Assembly (NCBI GenBank): GCA_014155875.1
Contig: JACEFZ010001357.1
Span: forward strand, 62,001-126,000
Direction of reading: 5' to 3'
Origin: Cepaea nemoralis
Taxonomy: Eukaryota > Mollusca > Gastropoda > Stylommatophora > Helicidae
Length of the DNA stretch: 64,000 bases
Below, one piece after another: positions 1-12,436 of the stretch. Within the stretch, counting starts at the first letter, position 1. Every line of letters starts with the position of its first letter. Both the position numbers and the translations under genes were made by a program. The notes below the pieces were generated by a model that did not search any database, had not been told where the DNA came from, and saw only the letters and a program-made list of their open reading frames with translations.

Positions 1-255
1 TGGATGCATTCGATAATGGTACATCCGATTGAGATGAAATTTTCTACACGTCTTCCTTTCATTCCTGTGCAACTGACTGTAATAGTTTCTTATTGTAAAA
101 TCGGCTACTTACTTAATAACATTTAATATTTCATTATATAATTTCTATATTGCAAGGGAACTTAACTCTAGAAAAGTTATTTCAAGGGGCATAACTTTTA
201 ATATCATTTCTATATACTTTATAGTCATATTGTTGGACTTACTTGCACTATTGTT

Positions 256-2491
256 TATATATTTATATATATATACAATATTGATATATCAAGAAATCAC
301 CTAACACCGCCCCATGCCCAGACGGCATCCGATATGGTGACCTACTGGTGATATCAGATGATGACATGGAAAAACTGGCCAGAGAATTCAACACCAGTAT
401 CCAGAGGGGTCAGGTCAAAGAAGAATGGCTACACAGCTACTTGCTGCCGCTGCCAAAACCGAACAAAGACCACTCCAAGATAAGCGGCTACAGAATCATT
501 ACGATGCAGAATACTGTTGGCAAACTACTGGAGAAAATTGTCGCACACAGACTTGCTTGGGACTTGGAACAGCTCGGCTGCTTCCCACCCACACTTGGAG
601 GATACAGACGCAACAAAGAGTCATGGCTCAATGCAGCGGTCTTTGCTTAAGATGTTTACGAAGGATTTCAGGTCAGAGAAGAGACATGTGCGGCCGCCAT
701 AGACTTAGAGGACGCATATAACAGAGTATCGTTCGAGCACTTGATGCAAACCCTCCTCAGACTGAAAGTGCACCCTCACCTTGTACGATGGATAGCTGCA
801 GTTCGGCTCCAAAGGAAGGTGGTACTAAGATGCGGGAGTTGGTCTTCTGAGCCGATAACGATATGTCCAGGATTGCCGCAGGGTTCACCACTGTCACCAG
901 TACTATTCAACGTGTATACGGTGCCGATCACTGAACAACAGTTGGACGGGAGGGGTAGGACTCTGTCATTTGTTGACGACATCCAGGGTCGAGATAGACA
1001 GGCGGTTGCCAATGATATGCAGGGCAAACTAGATCGAATTTCCTCATGGTGTGCTGATGCCGATGCCCTTGTCAACCCTGCAAAGGCAACGGTTACATGG
1101 TTCTCACTAAACAACCATATTGTGAAAACAGACCTGCCGGCAGTAAGAATGGATGGGAGCAGTTTGAGTAGAACCCAGTCAATGACATATCTTGGCGTGA
1201 GGCTTGATCGTAGCCTGTCCTTCAGAGATCATGTCGATTATGTCGTAACGAAGGCTCGAAAAGGTTTGTCAGCAATGAGAGTCATGGCGACCGCCAATAT
1301 CGAGCAAAGACTGCTAATACTTCTGTTCCAAGGACTTGTGCTTTCACGCATCGAGTATGCCCTGGCCACCCTCACTGTCAGCCCTACACAGATTGAAAGA
1401 CTTGAAAAGGTACAAAATGAAGCCATGCGCATCATTTTGGGCTGCACGAGAGACACCAGCTGTGTAGCAATGAGATACCTCCTTGACTTCCCGACAATGG
1501 AACACAGGATCAAGATCTGGAGAGCTCGTGCATACTTAGAAATAAGTGCAGATGAGCAGCACCCTCTGCATGACGCTATATTCAGAGAAAAGGGTGACAG
1601 GCTAAAGAGGGGCAAATCATGGATGGGTCGGGCGGAAGATGTCGTCAGACAGGTCTGCAGTCTTATCTGTATCAACCCCGGCAAGGAATGGGTGCCGGTG
1701 CCTCCAGCTTTTAAGTGCACTTTCTCCTGCATTATCACACTCGACAGACGGTGCAGAGAGCAGAACCCTGCCGCTGTCAATGCAGAGGTTAACGCGCTCA
1801 TCTACGAACACTCAGATAGCCCCGAAGTGCTCATCTATACAGATGGATCTGTGGTAAAGCAGCAGAGAAGTGCGTGGGCATTTACAGCCCGTTCAGCGGG
1901 CCGAACCGTTCAAGAATCCAGTGGTGCCCACTCTATGACCACGAGCAGCATGATGATGGAGGTGATGGCAGTTACACAGGCTTTCATATGGCTGGAATTA
2001 CAGCATTATACCAACGCATGTGTACTAAGTGATTCAATGAGCATGATTCAGAAGGTCGAAGCTGGATCGGTACGTAGACAGTGGACTGAATCGCTGCGGA
2101 AGTCTATTGTCCGTAAAGTCACCTTCATCTTCGTCCCGGGACATGCGGGAGTCGAGGGAAATGAACGAGCTGACAAACTGGCTGGCTCTGCACCCCCTGT
2201 AGATGGCCAGCCCATGGATCGTGCCGATGTTATTAACGTCCTTAAAGATATGGCGAGAACAGAGGACGTTGACGTCAATGATTCCACATCGCTGTCCAGG
2301 ATGAAAGACCTGGGAGTAAGAATCGGCACAGCCAGACGCGAGAGGTACATCGGGAAAACAAAGCGCCTCGTCAACCAACACAGAACTGGCACTATTAGCC
2401 ACCGGACGCTGATGCATATGCTGGGGGGAGGATCTGAGCACCTATGGACATGTCCCGAGTGCAGCGAAGATACCCCAACTGATAACTGATA
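256..2491 (+). mobile_element. 5'-truncated non-LTR retrotransposon (LINE) with RNase H, copy 1
   Basis: A 5'-truncated LINE of the same family as the copy at 59189-61585. It is bounded by a 15-bp target site duplication, ACTTGCACTATTGTT, at 241-255 and 2492-2506. Similarity to the other copy starts at about 289, so positions 256-288 are AT-rich filler that belongs neither to the element nor to the duplication. The 3' tail is a short repeat of GATAACT type instead of poly(A). The RT plus C-terminal RNase H layout fits the I/Nimb/Ingi group of LINEs; the exact clade is inference. Confidence 0.9.
291..2489 (+). pseudogene. Reverse transcriptase-RNase H ORF2 remnant (copy 1)
   Basis: This encodes the 3' part of a LINE polyprotein that reverse-transcribes element RNA at the target site. 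The frame is open from about 291 except for a TAA at 648-650, where the sister copy has a glutamine codon. The RT shows GLPQGSPLSP (motif B) and FVDD (catalytic motif C). Just after FVDDI, near 983, a 12-nt in-frame deletion removes the residues that read LVYR in the sister copy. RNase H follows with TDGS, a central glutamate, SDS and the VPGHAGVEGNERAD block. The C-terminus ends in a CPEC motif. The endonuclease is absent through truncation. The nonsense codon makes it a pseudogene. Confidence 0.9.
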
Positions 2492-2711
2492 ACTTGCACT
2501 ATTGTTAAACTCTTTGTCTATAGTTATTTACAGGCATATGAGTTATAATAAATAATGATATAATCTTTAAGGCATTTTCAAAGTTTACATAAAAATAATG
2601 CATAATGCATAACATTGTAACTCATCTTTTTATGCTTAAAGAAGTTATCTACAGTCATGTAGGTGATTAAGAACAGTTTTCATTAAAAATAATGGATGGT
2701 GTGTCTTTTAA

Positions 2712-2751
2712 GGTACTGTGCGCCAGGAGCTGGGCGAAGCCACGCCGGGTC

Positions 2752-2782
<31 letters not shown>

Positions 2783-3420
2783 TAGTCGGGAACGGGAGCT
2801 TATATGACTACGTATATGAATTAAATGAGATGCTCCCCACCAGGGACTGGGTGAAGCCGGGCCGGGTCAGCCAGACAGACAGACAGACAAACAAACAAGC
2901 AGACAGACAGATAGTCGGGAACGGGAGCTTATATGACTACGTATATGAATTAAATGAGATGCTCCCCACCAGAGACTGGGTGAAGCCGGGCCGGGTCACA
3001 CAGACAGACAGATAGACAGACAGACAGATAGTCGGGAACGGGGGCTTATATGACTATTTATATGAATTAAATGAGATGCTCCCCACCAGGGACTGGGTGA
3101 AGCCGGGTCGGGTCAGCCAGACAGACAGATAGACAGACAGACAGATAGTCGGGAACGGGAGCTTATATGACTACGTATATGAATTAAATGAGATGCTCCC
3201 CACCAGGGACTGGGTGAAGCCGGGCCGGGTCAGACAGACAGACAGATAGTCGGGAACGGGAGCTTATATGACTACTTATATGAATTAAATGAGATGCTCC
3301 CCACCAAGCCGGGCCGGGTCAGCCAGACAGACAAACAAACAAGCAGACAGACAGACAGACAGACTGATAGATAGATAGATCCCCTCCAGGGCCTGGGCGA
3401 AGCCGGGCCAGGTCAGCTAG
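2712..3420. repeat. Minisatellite of 100-130 bp units with embedded CAGA microsatellite
   Basis: Five units start with TAGTCGGGAACGGG near 2783, 2912, 3029, 3146 and 3247. Each continues through a segment containing GATGCTCCCCACCAGG and GTGAAGCCGGGCCGGGTCA, then a variable run of CAGA/CAAA/GATA tetranucleotides. The tetranucleotide run explains the unequal unit lengths. Degenerate part-units sit at both ends (about 2715 and 3385). No coding meaning is apparent. Confidence 0.9.
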
Positions 3421-5546
3421 TACATAATAAAATAATAGCCAATTTATAACTAAGACAGAATTATATAATGTCATGCAAGATTATGAGTCGCTTTTTATGG
3501 ACTAAATATATAGAAGGCAATAAAATAACCAAAACCAACCATTTCTGTCTCTTCTACTGACAGAGTTTCCCAATATAACGCAGAATAATATATATAGCCC
3601 CAACAAAAGTTACTAACCAAAAATGACACTTTTATCAGACTCTTTGGAAGTTAACAATCACTTCCAACCTATTATAGATAAGCGTAATCCAGCCTATCTG
3701 TTTTCTCTTTTGTATTTCATTCTACCTACCAGTGTCACTCTCCTAATTGGTCCCTAGTTTGGAGAAAAATACTACATTGGCCTCACTTCTAATTATACTA
3801 GGTCTGGGGAGCACATCATACAGTTGACGTCTCAAACTCTACATTCTTCCGTAACATTTGTCCCCCATTCATCACAGTTACTGTTGACTGCTTTTGAACA
3901 CCTGACGTAAGAAACGTTACATTCTCCTGTATTATTAATTTCTCAAGCTCATAATAAGCCTCACATTCTAACATGCTTCTAACTATTCACATGCTTCTTA
4001 CATAATACTTTCTCAGAATTACTCACTTCTGCCTCTCTCGCCATTATTCCTCAATTTCCTTTATTATCTTCACTAACCATCTAATACTCGCTTATTCAAC
4101 CATCAACTTTCAACCTCTTCTCTTCACAACTTAACTCAGACTACTCAATTTATCACCAACCTCCATCATCCAACACATTAATCCTGCTACCTATACCTTT
4201 TACCCGCTGACAATTACTTTCCAATTTATCACCAGCCCTTCGCAACCAACTTCTCTGTGTTCTCTCATTTCTCCGCACACTCACATCCGCCAACGACATC
4301 TTCTTCCTCAAACAACCAACAGAACGTTAATTCCATATCTGTCACACTGTCATAGAATTTTCACAATCTAATTATTTCTACCATACAATACCACACATTC
4401 TAAACAGAAGACATCTCAAATTTCAAATCATTTATTCTTTACCTCCTAAATTTCGCATACTCACTTACTCTGCCCTCCACATAATCACCGGCATGTTTTA
4501 TCAGTGTCACCACTCAGCAAATCTTCGCATATTCACACATCACTTTTCAATTATTCTTATTACTACTTATGCTCAGCCGTTTAGTTACACATACGCCTAC
4601 CTAGTCAAATTTCTTACCATTTTCCATTAACTTCCATCCGACATTCATGGTGGTTATTCGTACTTCCGCTCCTCATACGCACTAACCATCCTGAAGACAA
4701 TCTTCACTACCCTGAACCGTACGAATACTCTGAGCACTCGATGTCCACTTCACATTCAACAGAAATACAGGCAACCTCGTTCCAGTCACTATTCTCGCAT
4801 CATGACAACCCAACGTGCATATACTGTTGCTTCCAAGAAAACAAATTAGACATTATATCAACATTCTACTAACCAATCAACGCATCATAAGCGTATCGTC
4901 AACTTCTCTTTTCAGCAGGCGTATATTATGCTCACTCAGACAGTGCATCCTCTCGTGATTCTTACACAATTTCCTTTCACACTGTTTCAAGCCTCAGATA
5001 TACCAACCGCCCTGTACATCCTGCGCTATTACCAATAACCTAACATCGTTCTATCCATGCATTCTATCCAGACGACGTTTCAAAACTCCACTCTTCATTC
5101 TCTAATCAGCACGATGAACACAGGTTTGTCTACACGTTAACGCACGCAAGGACATCCCCTACGTATCTACAACATAACCAGCCAGATCACTCCGATACTC
5201 AACTACTCACTCGCTTCTCATCTACCTCCTCTTAAGCTCATCCTACACCAACCACAACTTAGATTCTCTCAACACGTTCCGTCACTTACAATCAATTCTT
5301 AGTCAAATTTTTTTTCTAATCTGCTATAATAGCAAATTATCTCTCATAATAATGACCTGCTTCTTCCTATTAATACTTAGAGCTTCTTGTAAAATATTGT
5401 GGTCGCAACATCATATATTCGCTGAGCTTCCTCGCGTCGTCTTCTGTATAAGTCGGGTCAATAGAAATTCCTGCCACTTCCTTATTACGTTTCTTCCTCT
5501 TAAATGGTCATTCGTTTGCCGTATCTGTCATTGTACCATATTGTTG
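3421..5546. other. Gene-free stretch, strongly G-poor on the plus strand from about 3700
   Basis: No supported gene. From about 3700 to 5300 the plus strand is made almost wholly of A, C and T, with very little G. A minus-strand transcript would therefore be C-poor. The bias stops near the orphan ORF at 5547-6548, which reads towards this stretch, so it could be a long 3' flank of that ORF. That link is inference. No terminal repeats or target duplications were recognised. Confidence 0.5.
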
Positions 5547-6548
5547 TTATCTTCCTAAGTTGTCTTCTGAATAATCAGTGTCTATAGTTATTCTACTAGC
5601 CTGCTGTTTACTATATGCTGTAGAGGAGGAAGCAACGTCCCTGTAATTTGAACTAGAAATGCTGATATTCTTGTTTCTGTTACTAGCCTTCATACTTCGG
5701 TCGGGTATATATTGTATGTCCAACTCTGAGAGGTCTGACCCGCCTGTTGTATAATTTACCAACATACTGCTTGCAGACCTAGCCTTAACGCTTTTTCTAA
5801 CTTTCCTCTTGGTCTTTGTCTGTCTATCTTTCTTAATTTTAACTGTGTCTCCTTTTTCTAATTTCATCTGAGGTGGTTCTGCAACTTCTACCGTCTTAAT
5901 AGTTTGCGTTCCCCTTGCTATTTTCTTAGTCAATTGCACTTGGGTATTTTTCTCTACAGTATCCACCTGAGTCTGCGTACTATTTTCTATCGTATTACAT
6001 GTCTGTGTCTCTCGGTCTACTTTCTTTATCAGTAACAATTTCTTTTTCTGTCCAGTCCTAATATTGGCAAGCACTTTAGGAGCCGTTGAATTCTTATTTG
6101 TGTGTTCTAGCCTGTCTTTCGAGACTGACTTCAGATACTGTCTCTGTCTTTGCTCAAACCATTCGTCACGTCTTTTGCTAGCATTCACACTATAGGATGG
6201 CCAACTCCATTGTTTCCTGGAAAGGTTTCTCTCAGGCCCATTTCTGTATCTATAACACATTTCACAATTACCTCTCCTTTCACCACCCCCTACCTTATAG
6301 ACATCGGGTCTTGGTTCATCATAACCAGCTGCATACATGGAATTATATCGTCTTCTGTCTTCATTAAGTACTGGCTGTCTCCTGTTATTCCTTCCTACTC
6401 TATTGCACTCCACATTAAATATATAAGTCTCTTGCCCAGTCGTTCTTCTTCGTAACCCTTCAACAAAATTTTCAACCTCACTGACTGCTACTTTTAACTC
6501 TTTTAACCATGCAGTCATGCGTCCCAATTCTCTATGGAGGTGGTTCAT
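5547..6548 (-). CDS. Orphan 333-residue basic protein with TQT repeats
   Basis: An intact ORF with an ATG start that I do not recognise. The first ~35 residues could form a helix or coiled coil (LHRELGRMTAWLKELK). The middle is rich in Arg, Tyr and Asn with a single CEMC motif, too little for a zinc knuckle. Residues ~175-225 hold three TQT-type repeats (RETQT, STQTQ, RGTQT) separated by Lys/Val-rich spacers. The tail is Lys- then Ser-rich. A gag-like or ORF1-like protein of an unidentified retroelement is possible, as is a lineage-specific host protein. No pol gene follows; downstream DNA is G-poor on the plus strand. Reality as a gene is supported only by length and the proper start. Confidence 0.45.
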   Translation of the reverse strand: MNHLHRELGRMTAWLKELKVAVSEVENFVEGLRRRTTGQETYIFNVECNRVGRNNRRQPVLNEDRRRYNSMYAAGYDEPRPDVYKVGGGERRGNCEMCYRYRNGPERNLSRKQWSWPSYSVNASKRRDEWFEQRQRQYLKSVSKDRLEHTNKNSTAPKVLANIRTGQKKKLLLIKKVDRETQTCNTIENSTQTQVDTVEKNTQVQLTKKIARGTQTIKTVEVAEPPQMKLEKGDTVKIKKDRQTKTKRKVRKSVKARSASSMLVNYTTGGSDLSELDIQYIPDRSMKASNRNKNISISSSNYRDVASSSTAYSKQQASRITIDTDYSEDNLGR

Positions 6549-6830
6549 ATTTATTCAGTATATTGACCCAATGAGAGGTCTTGAGCTTCCATTATAAATT
6601 TATGCAAACCAATATACAATAAATTACCAATATTACTAATCAAATTCTATAGTCTTCTATTAATTAAATTTTAAAATTATACTTTACTGTAGTAAATTCC
6701 TTAGTTACAGATGCCGGCTGCCAACCGTAGACACTTTCTGACACAGTAAACAATTAGGGCCTTGTACACCTCCAGGTAGACAATCGATAGAAATCGCATA
6801 GTAATGATTCAGCCTTGGGTTCACTCTTGA

Positions 6831-7530
6831 AACAACCTAACAGAGGAGCTCAGTAACGATTTGACAGCGGGCTTCACAACCCAGCAGAGGAGCTCAGTAA
6901 TGATTTGACAGCGGGCTTCACAACCTAACAGAGGAGCTCAGTAACGATTTGACAGTGGGCTTCACAACCCAACAGAAGAGCTCAGTAATGATTTGACAGC
7001 GGGCTTCACAACCCAACAGAGGAGCTCAGTAACGATTTGACAGCACGCTTCACAACCCAACAGAGGAGCTCAGTAACAATTTGACAGCAGGCTTCACAAT
7101 CTAACAGAGGAGCTCAGTAACAATTTGACAGCGGGCTTCACAACCCAACAGAGGAGCTCAGTAACGATTTGACAGCGGGCTTCACAACCCAACAGAGGAG
7201 CTCAGTAATGATTTGACATCGGGCTTCACAACCCAACAGAGGAGCTCAGTAACAATTTGACAGTGGGCTTCACAACCCAACAGAGGAGCTCAGTAAGGAT
7301 TTGACATCGGGCTTCACAACCCAACAGAGGAGCTCAGTAACGATTTGACAGCGGGCTTCACAACCCAACAGAGGAGCTCAGTAATGATTTGACATCGGGC
7401 TTCACAACCCAACAGAGGAGCTCAGTAACGATTTGACAGCGGGCTTCACAACCCAACAGAGGAGCTCAGTAACAATTTGACATCGGGCTTCACAACCCAA
7501 CAGAGGAGCTCAGTAACGATTTGACATCGG
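6831..7530. repeat. 44-bp minisatellite, 16 units
   Basis: The unit contains AGAGGAGCTCAGTAACGATT and GACAGCGGGCTTCACAACCC. I count 16 occurrences of GAGCTCAGTA at 44-bp spacing. Units differ at a few recurring positions (AACG, AATG or AACA; CAGCG or CATCG), suggesting turnover of several unit variants. It is not a CRISPR array: there are no unique spacers. Confidence 0.95.
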
Positions 7531-8241
7531 GGAAGAAAGGTTCGCTAAGGAGATAATTACAGCCAGCCACCCCTAGCCGGGCTTTTGGCTGCTGTAACTC
7601 TCACAGACGTCGTAGTTGGCCATTTATCAATTTCGTCTGATTGTTCAATACAAGTGTAGAACTGTGCCATAATCCTGTCTCTGGGTAATCATTGTAGGTT
7701 TTTCAAAATGGCGTCGTAAAGGTGGAGGCACTTCGCGTGTCCTGCGACAAACCAAGACTTTGAATCCTGGTTGCGTAGGTGCCAATTCATCCTATATAAC
7801 AGTGTAGTTTGGACGCAACATTAAGAAAAGACTCACTCTAACTCCAACCATTGTTGATTTCATAGTTTATTGCAGGATACATCATTTCTAAATTCCAGAA
7901 CCCTTGATTACAAATCTCAGATGTCGGTACACTCAGACTAAATCCAGATGGTACCCATAATATTTCCAACACTGAAGAAGAAGAAGAAGTTCTGATTAGC
8001 TCGCAGAGCTCATATTACTGTTAATTATGTTTGCGAGCCGAAGCTCATTTTGTTTATATTATCTGTTGGAATTGATGAACAACCCGTTGGCAGTAATATG
8101 GCAGGTTGTGGGGTTGTTTTCTGACTGTGTCATTCAGACTACTAGTGCAAGTTTTGTGAAAAACCCTAGAGAATTCGCTGAGGTTATGTAATTACTATAC
8201 ACTTCACATAACTTCTGTTACTATACTAGACACTTCACATA
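7531..8241. other. Gene-free spacer
   Basis: No ORF, RNA gene or named repeat recognised. A (GAA)5 run near 7975 resembles the LINE tail at 8254-8275 in the other orientation and may be a relic of a second insertion. Short direct repeats of CTATACTAGACACTTC near 8222 also occur beyond the 5' end of the next LINE (12155-12200), so the target region itself was repetitive. Confidence 0.5.
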
Positions 8242-8253
8242 ACTTCTGTTACT

Positions 8254-11200
8254 TCTTCTTCTTCTTCTTTCGTTCGCTTGAAATATGTCTATATCTGCAA
8301 TGTTGTCTCTTGTATGAATTTAACTGTCTTTTTCAGTTCACACAGTGGTCCATAGAGTTTATCTTCCACTGTCGTCTCTCTAGGCCAGAAGGTTTGCCTA
8401 GATATGTTATATTTTGGGCAGTCTTGGAGTATGTGCTCTGCTGTCTGCGACGCCAATCCACATGTGCACATGGCTGTTTCACCAATCTTGAATTTTGTAT
8501 ACATGTGGTTGCGTAATCTATTGTGTCCTGTTCTGAGGCGCAGAATAATGACTTGTTCTGGTCTGTCCATTACGTGGTGGTCATCTTGAGCAGGTTTTGA
8601 TGGCTTTCTGACTGATTTGATCATTCTTTTCTTTTGGTGGTATGTAACGGGCACATCAGGCTGTTCTTCTTTGGCTCCTTCCTTAGCCAATTGATCAGCT
8701 CTGTCGTTTCCAGGTACTCCACAGTGGGATGGTATCCACTGTATGGTGACCTTATGCTGACTGCTAAGTTCAGAAAGTAGTGTCCTTAGTACTGGTAATT
8801 TCCCAGACAGGAGCGCCTCGAGTACTGATTTTGCATCTGTCAGTAACACCACAGGTTGTGTACCATTGCTGGTATTTAGTCATTTCTCTGTTGCTATCTT
8901 GATAGCCTCAATTTCAGCATCATAGTTATGGCAGTACTTTTCTGTCGGTACTCTGGCTGTGTCCCTAGTATTATTTGGGTATTCTATGTACACTCCCGCT
9001 CCTCCATTTGAACAGCATTTTGTGCCGACCCATCTGTGTAGACTCGGATCCAGAGGTCCTGTGGGTATTCTTCATCAAGGAAGCTGAGAGTGGCTGTTCT
9101 GCGCTGCACACTGTTCTGTTCTTCCTTGTCAAATATTCCTCTCACTTTTGTCTGGATTTGTAATGATAGTCTATGCTCATCTTTCCATGGAGTTCGCTCT
9201 GGAATAGTTGTTAGGGGGATACCAACTGTGGGCAGATCGGTGGTTTCTCTGCAGAGTCGTTTGGCCTGGTGGATAAAACTACTTCTTTTCAACCGCCCCA
9301 TAGCTAGGTTTTCAAATCTGTTCTTCATAGGGTGGCCTGGCAAGCTGAGGAACTTTTCTGCTTGTATTAGCGTTTTCGTATCTCTGCGCTCACTCAGTGC
9401 TTGTGTCCTCCCCATCTTCTCCATTTCCACTATAGGGGTTGATCTCATCCCTCCTGTGGTGACTCTAAGTGCTTGATTTTGCACCTTGTCCAGCTCTTGT
9501 AGTGTGGTTTTTGATGCTGAACACCACGCAGTTGACCCATATTCCAGGTGTGGTCGTATGCTCTGTTGGTAAACTTTGCTAAGTATTTTCCCACTGGCTC
9601 CCCATGTGGTTCCACTTAGCATTCTCAGGATGGCTATTTTCCTTCTGGCTTTTGCTACTGCTTTGTTGACGTGCTTTCTCCATGTCAGCCTGCCATCAAA
9701 TGTTACTCCAAGGTATGTTGGTTCTTTATCTTCTCTTAGGGGTGTTCCATTTATCTGGATGATCCCTGCCTTTTGTTTTGAAGAGAGGGTAAATAGAGTG
9801 GTGCTGCACTTGTCAGTGTTTATGCTGACACACCATCTATTTGCTCATGCAGCAAATGTATCTACAGCTCTTTGTAGCAATTTGGTGGCCACTGATGCAT
9901 GTTCATTTGTGCTCCATAAAACCAGGTCATCGGCGTACATTGCCGCTTTAATTCCATGCGGTAGATTAGCAACGAGATCATTGATGAAGATTAGAAAAAG
10001 TGTGGGGGACAAGACTCCGCCCTGGGGAACACCGTGACGCAGTAGTACTTTCTTGCTCTTGAGTCCGTCTATCTGTACTCGGGCTCTTCTGTTGTGCAAG
10101 TATGCTTTCACCCATTTGTACATTCTTCCATTGACTTTGCAGTTTCTCAGTTTCTTCATCAGACCTTCTTTCCAGACTTTGTCAAAGGCTTTCTTCAGAT
10201 CTATCCATGCCGCAAGCACCAGCTTCTTCTCTTGGAATGCATCCTCAATTTCTTGAGAGAGGTAGGTTGTCTGATCTTCCGTAGAGTAGCACTGCCTAAA
10301 GCCAGTGTGCTGTGGCACAAGGATGTTTTTACTTTCAATGTACCACTGCAGTCTGTGATTTTTGCAGAGACAGCTGGTGAGGCTAATTGGTCTGTAGTTA
10401 GAGGCAATGGAACTATCTTTCCCTGATTGTAGGAGGGGTATCATGATTGCTTCTCTCCAGGCTTGTGGAACACTGCCTAAGGTCCAGCTGTTATTGAAGA
10501 TCTGCAACAGCTTTGCTTTGGCCTCTGTTCCTAGGTTCCTGATTATTTCATTGGAGATACCATCAGCTCCTGGTGACTTTCTCATTTTCAGTTTTGATAT
10601 GGCTAGCTCCAGTTCGCTGATTGTGATGGGTGCCTCCAGAACCTCATGTACTATTTCCTTCTGTCCTGTATGTTGTCAGTTTCTCTCGAATCTCTTGTTG
10701 TTTCTCTGGACTAATTTTGATATTGTTATCTTGTGCGAATGAGTCCGCAAAATGGTCAGCTGCTTGCTTTCTAGTTAAGATGTTTCCATCTTTAAGTAGT
10801 GCAATTTTTGAGTTTCTCCCTGTGCCCTCATCGTTAAGTTGTTTTATTAGCTTCCACAATTTCCTTGTGTCTCTTTCAAAGTTCAGAGACTCCGTCTTCT
10901 CCTGCCAGCTTTTCCGTCTAGCCTGCAGCTTGGCCCTTTGAAATTTGGCTTTTGCGTGCTGGAATTTATTGTGGTGCTCCTGGCTGAGTGTGGCCTCTGC
11001 TTGCTTTCTACACACTTCCACATCGTTATGCAACTGTTCAAGTTCACTACTCCAGTAGGGTTTATATTGTTTACTGGCTCCTCTTGGTACTGTTTCTCGC
11101 GCTGCCTGTAGTATGCATTTCCCAAACTCTTCTAATTTATTTATGTCTTTCTCAGTGTTCAGGTCTCTAACCAGTATGCTGGTGCGATGCTTGTACATTG

Positions 11201-12142
11201 CCCAGTCTGCTTTCTTGTAGTTCCACCTCGAGAGGGTGCTGCTTTCACTTACAAGCTCATTTTCTACGGTTAGAAAGACTGGCCGATGGTCACTGCCACC
11301 AAGTTGTTTCCCAACAATTCGTGTAAAGTTCCACTCCAGGTCTGGTGAATGAAAAGCCAGGTCAGGTGTAGTTGTAGTGTGCCATGATCTCGAGTAGAAA
11401 GTATATGGGTTGGACGGCTTGTTAAGATGAATCTATTCTCATCCTGCCAGTCTTCCAGTCTCTCTCCTCTCTGGTCCATGTGATCATAGTCCCAGCTCTG
11501 CGAGTGGCTGTTGAAATCGCCACACTACAATCATTTTTTCTTTTAATGGTAGTGTGTCCAGTGCCTGTGGGCGGTCACTTGGACAGTAGTAATTGATCAG
11601 ATGTAGGTCTGTATTACCTGTCTTAAGTTTAAGTGTCTGATACTCAGCCCCTTCCATGTAGACTTCGATTTGGGAAGCAATGATGTTATTTTTTACAAGG
11701 GTCAGTATCCCACCTTTTCGCCTGTCCTTTCGGTCAGATCGGTAACACTGGTAGCCTCTGATTTTGAAGGCTATATTTTCGTTGAGGTGAGTTTCTTGCA
11801 GGCAACATATGCTTACTTTTTCTTGGTCCAAGATGTTTTCTAATTCTATTTTGTTTGTTGCTGACTCCCTCCGCATTCCAGTGCATTATTTTAAGTCTTT
11901 GTTTAGTATGGCCAGTCGTCCTATTCTCATGTCCCCTGGCTCCACAGGACATCTGAGAAGGACCTCCAGTAGTTGTGGTTGGACCCTTTTGAGACATAGG
12001 GCCCGGCACTGCACCTGCTTGGGGGTCCAAAGCAGGGCGAGCACCATAACATTTAGTAGTAGTCGACATATTCCATTTTGCGTAATTGCGTGCCTGATTT
12101 CTGTGGTGTGCCTCCTGGCTGGTTGCCTCCGTCTTCAGCACC
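8254..12142 (-). mobile_element. Near full-length LINE with endonuclease, RT and RNase H (decayed)
   Basis: A minus-strand LINE bounded by a 12-bp duplication ACTTCTGTTACT at 8242-8253 and 12143-12154. The 3' end, at the low coordinate, carries a GAA-repeat tail (read as CTT/TTC on the plus strand). Domain order is APE-type endonuclease, linker, RT, RNase H and a C-terminal Cys/His-containing tail, as in RNase H-bearing LINE clades. It is a different family from the copies at 256 and 59189. Confidence 0.85.
8289..12069 (-). pseudogene. ORF2 polyprotein remnant: APE endonuclease-RT-RNase H
   Basis: Open pieces in shifting frames give one decayed ORF2. Endonuclease: about 11980 down to 11270, beginning with a LKIMHWNAEGVS motif and including CCLQETH. 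Linker: 11198-10644. RT: 10585-9845, with SPGADGISNE, the YRPISLTS block, AWIDLKKAFDKVW, HGVPQGGVLSPTLF and catalytic YADD. Thumb region: 9622-8984, with PHLEYGSTAW, ending in the RNase H opening VYTDGSAQN. RNase H: 8852-8289, with TDAKSVLEAL and IPSHCGVPGNDRAD, then a CTCG...H...C tail. A TGA interrupts near 8882, and frameshifts separate the other pieces. No single frame could make the enzyme. Confidence 0.88.
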
Positions 12143-12436
12143 ACTTCTGTTACTATACTAGACACTTCCCATATCTTATGTTACTATACTAGACACTTCA
12201 CATCACCAAACTGTCCAACATATATAATAAACCTGAACAAGACCTGATCTCTCCTGTACCATTACAGTGTAATCTGAGAATTTCATATGCATATTTCTGA
12301 TAGCCACATAGTGCCATTACACAAAAACTATTAAAGTTACTAATCTGGAAATACAAATTTAGTAATACTTCCTGGTTCAGACTGAACTCTTGAACATGTC
12401 AGTATCTAATTAACAATAAAACAAAAAATTACTCAC

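Noticed and set aside
6831..7530. CRISPR-like regular repeats
   Set aside because: Units are directly tandem with no unique spacers and the context is eukaryotic; it is a minisatellite.
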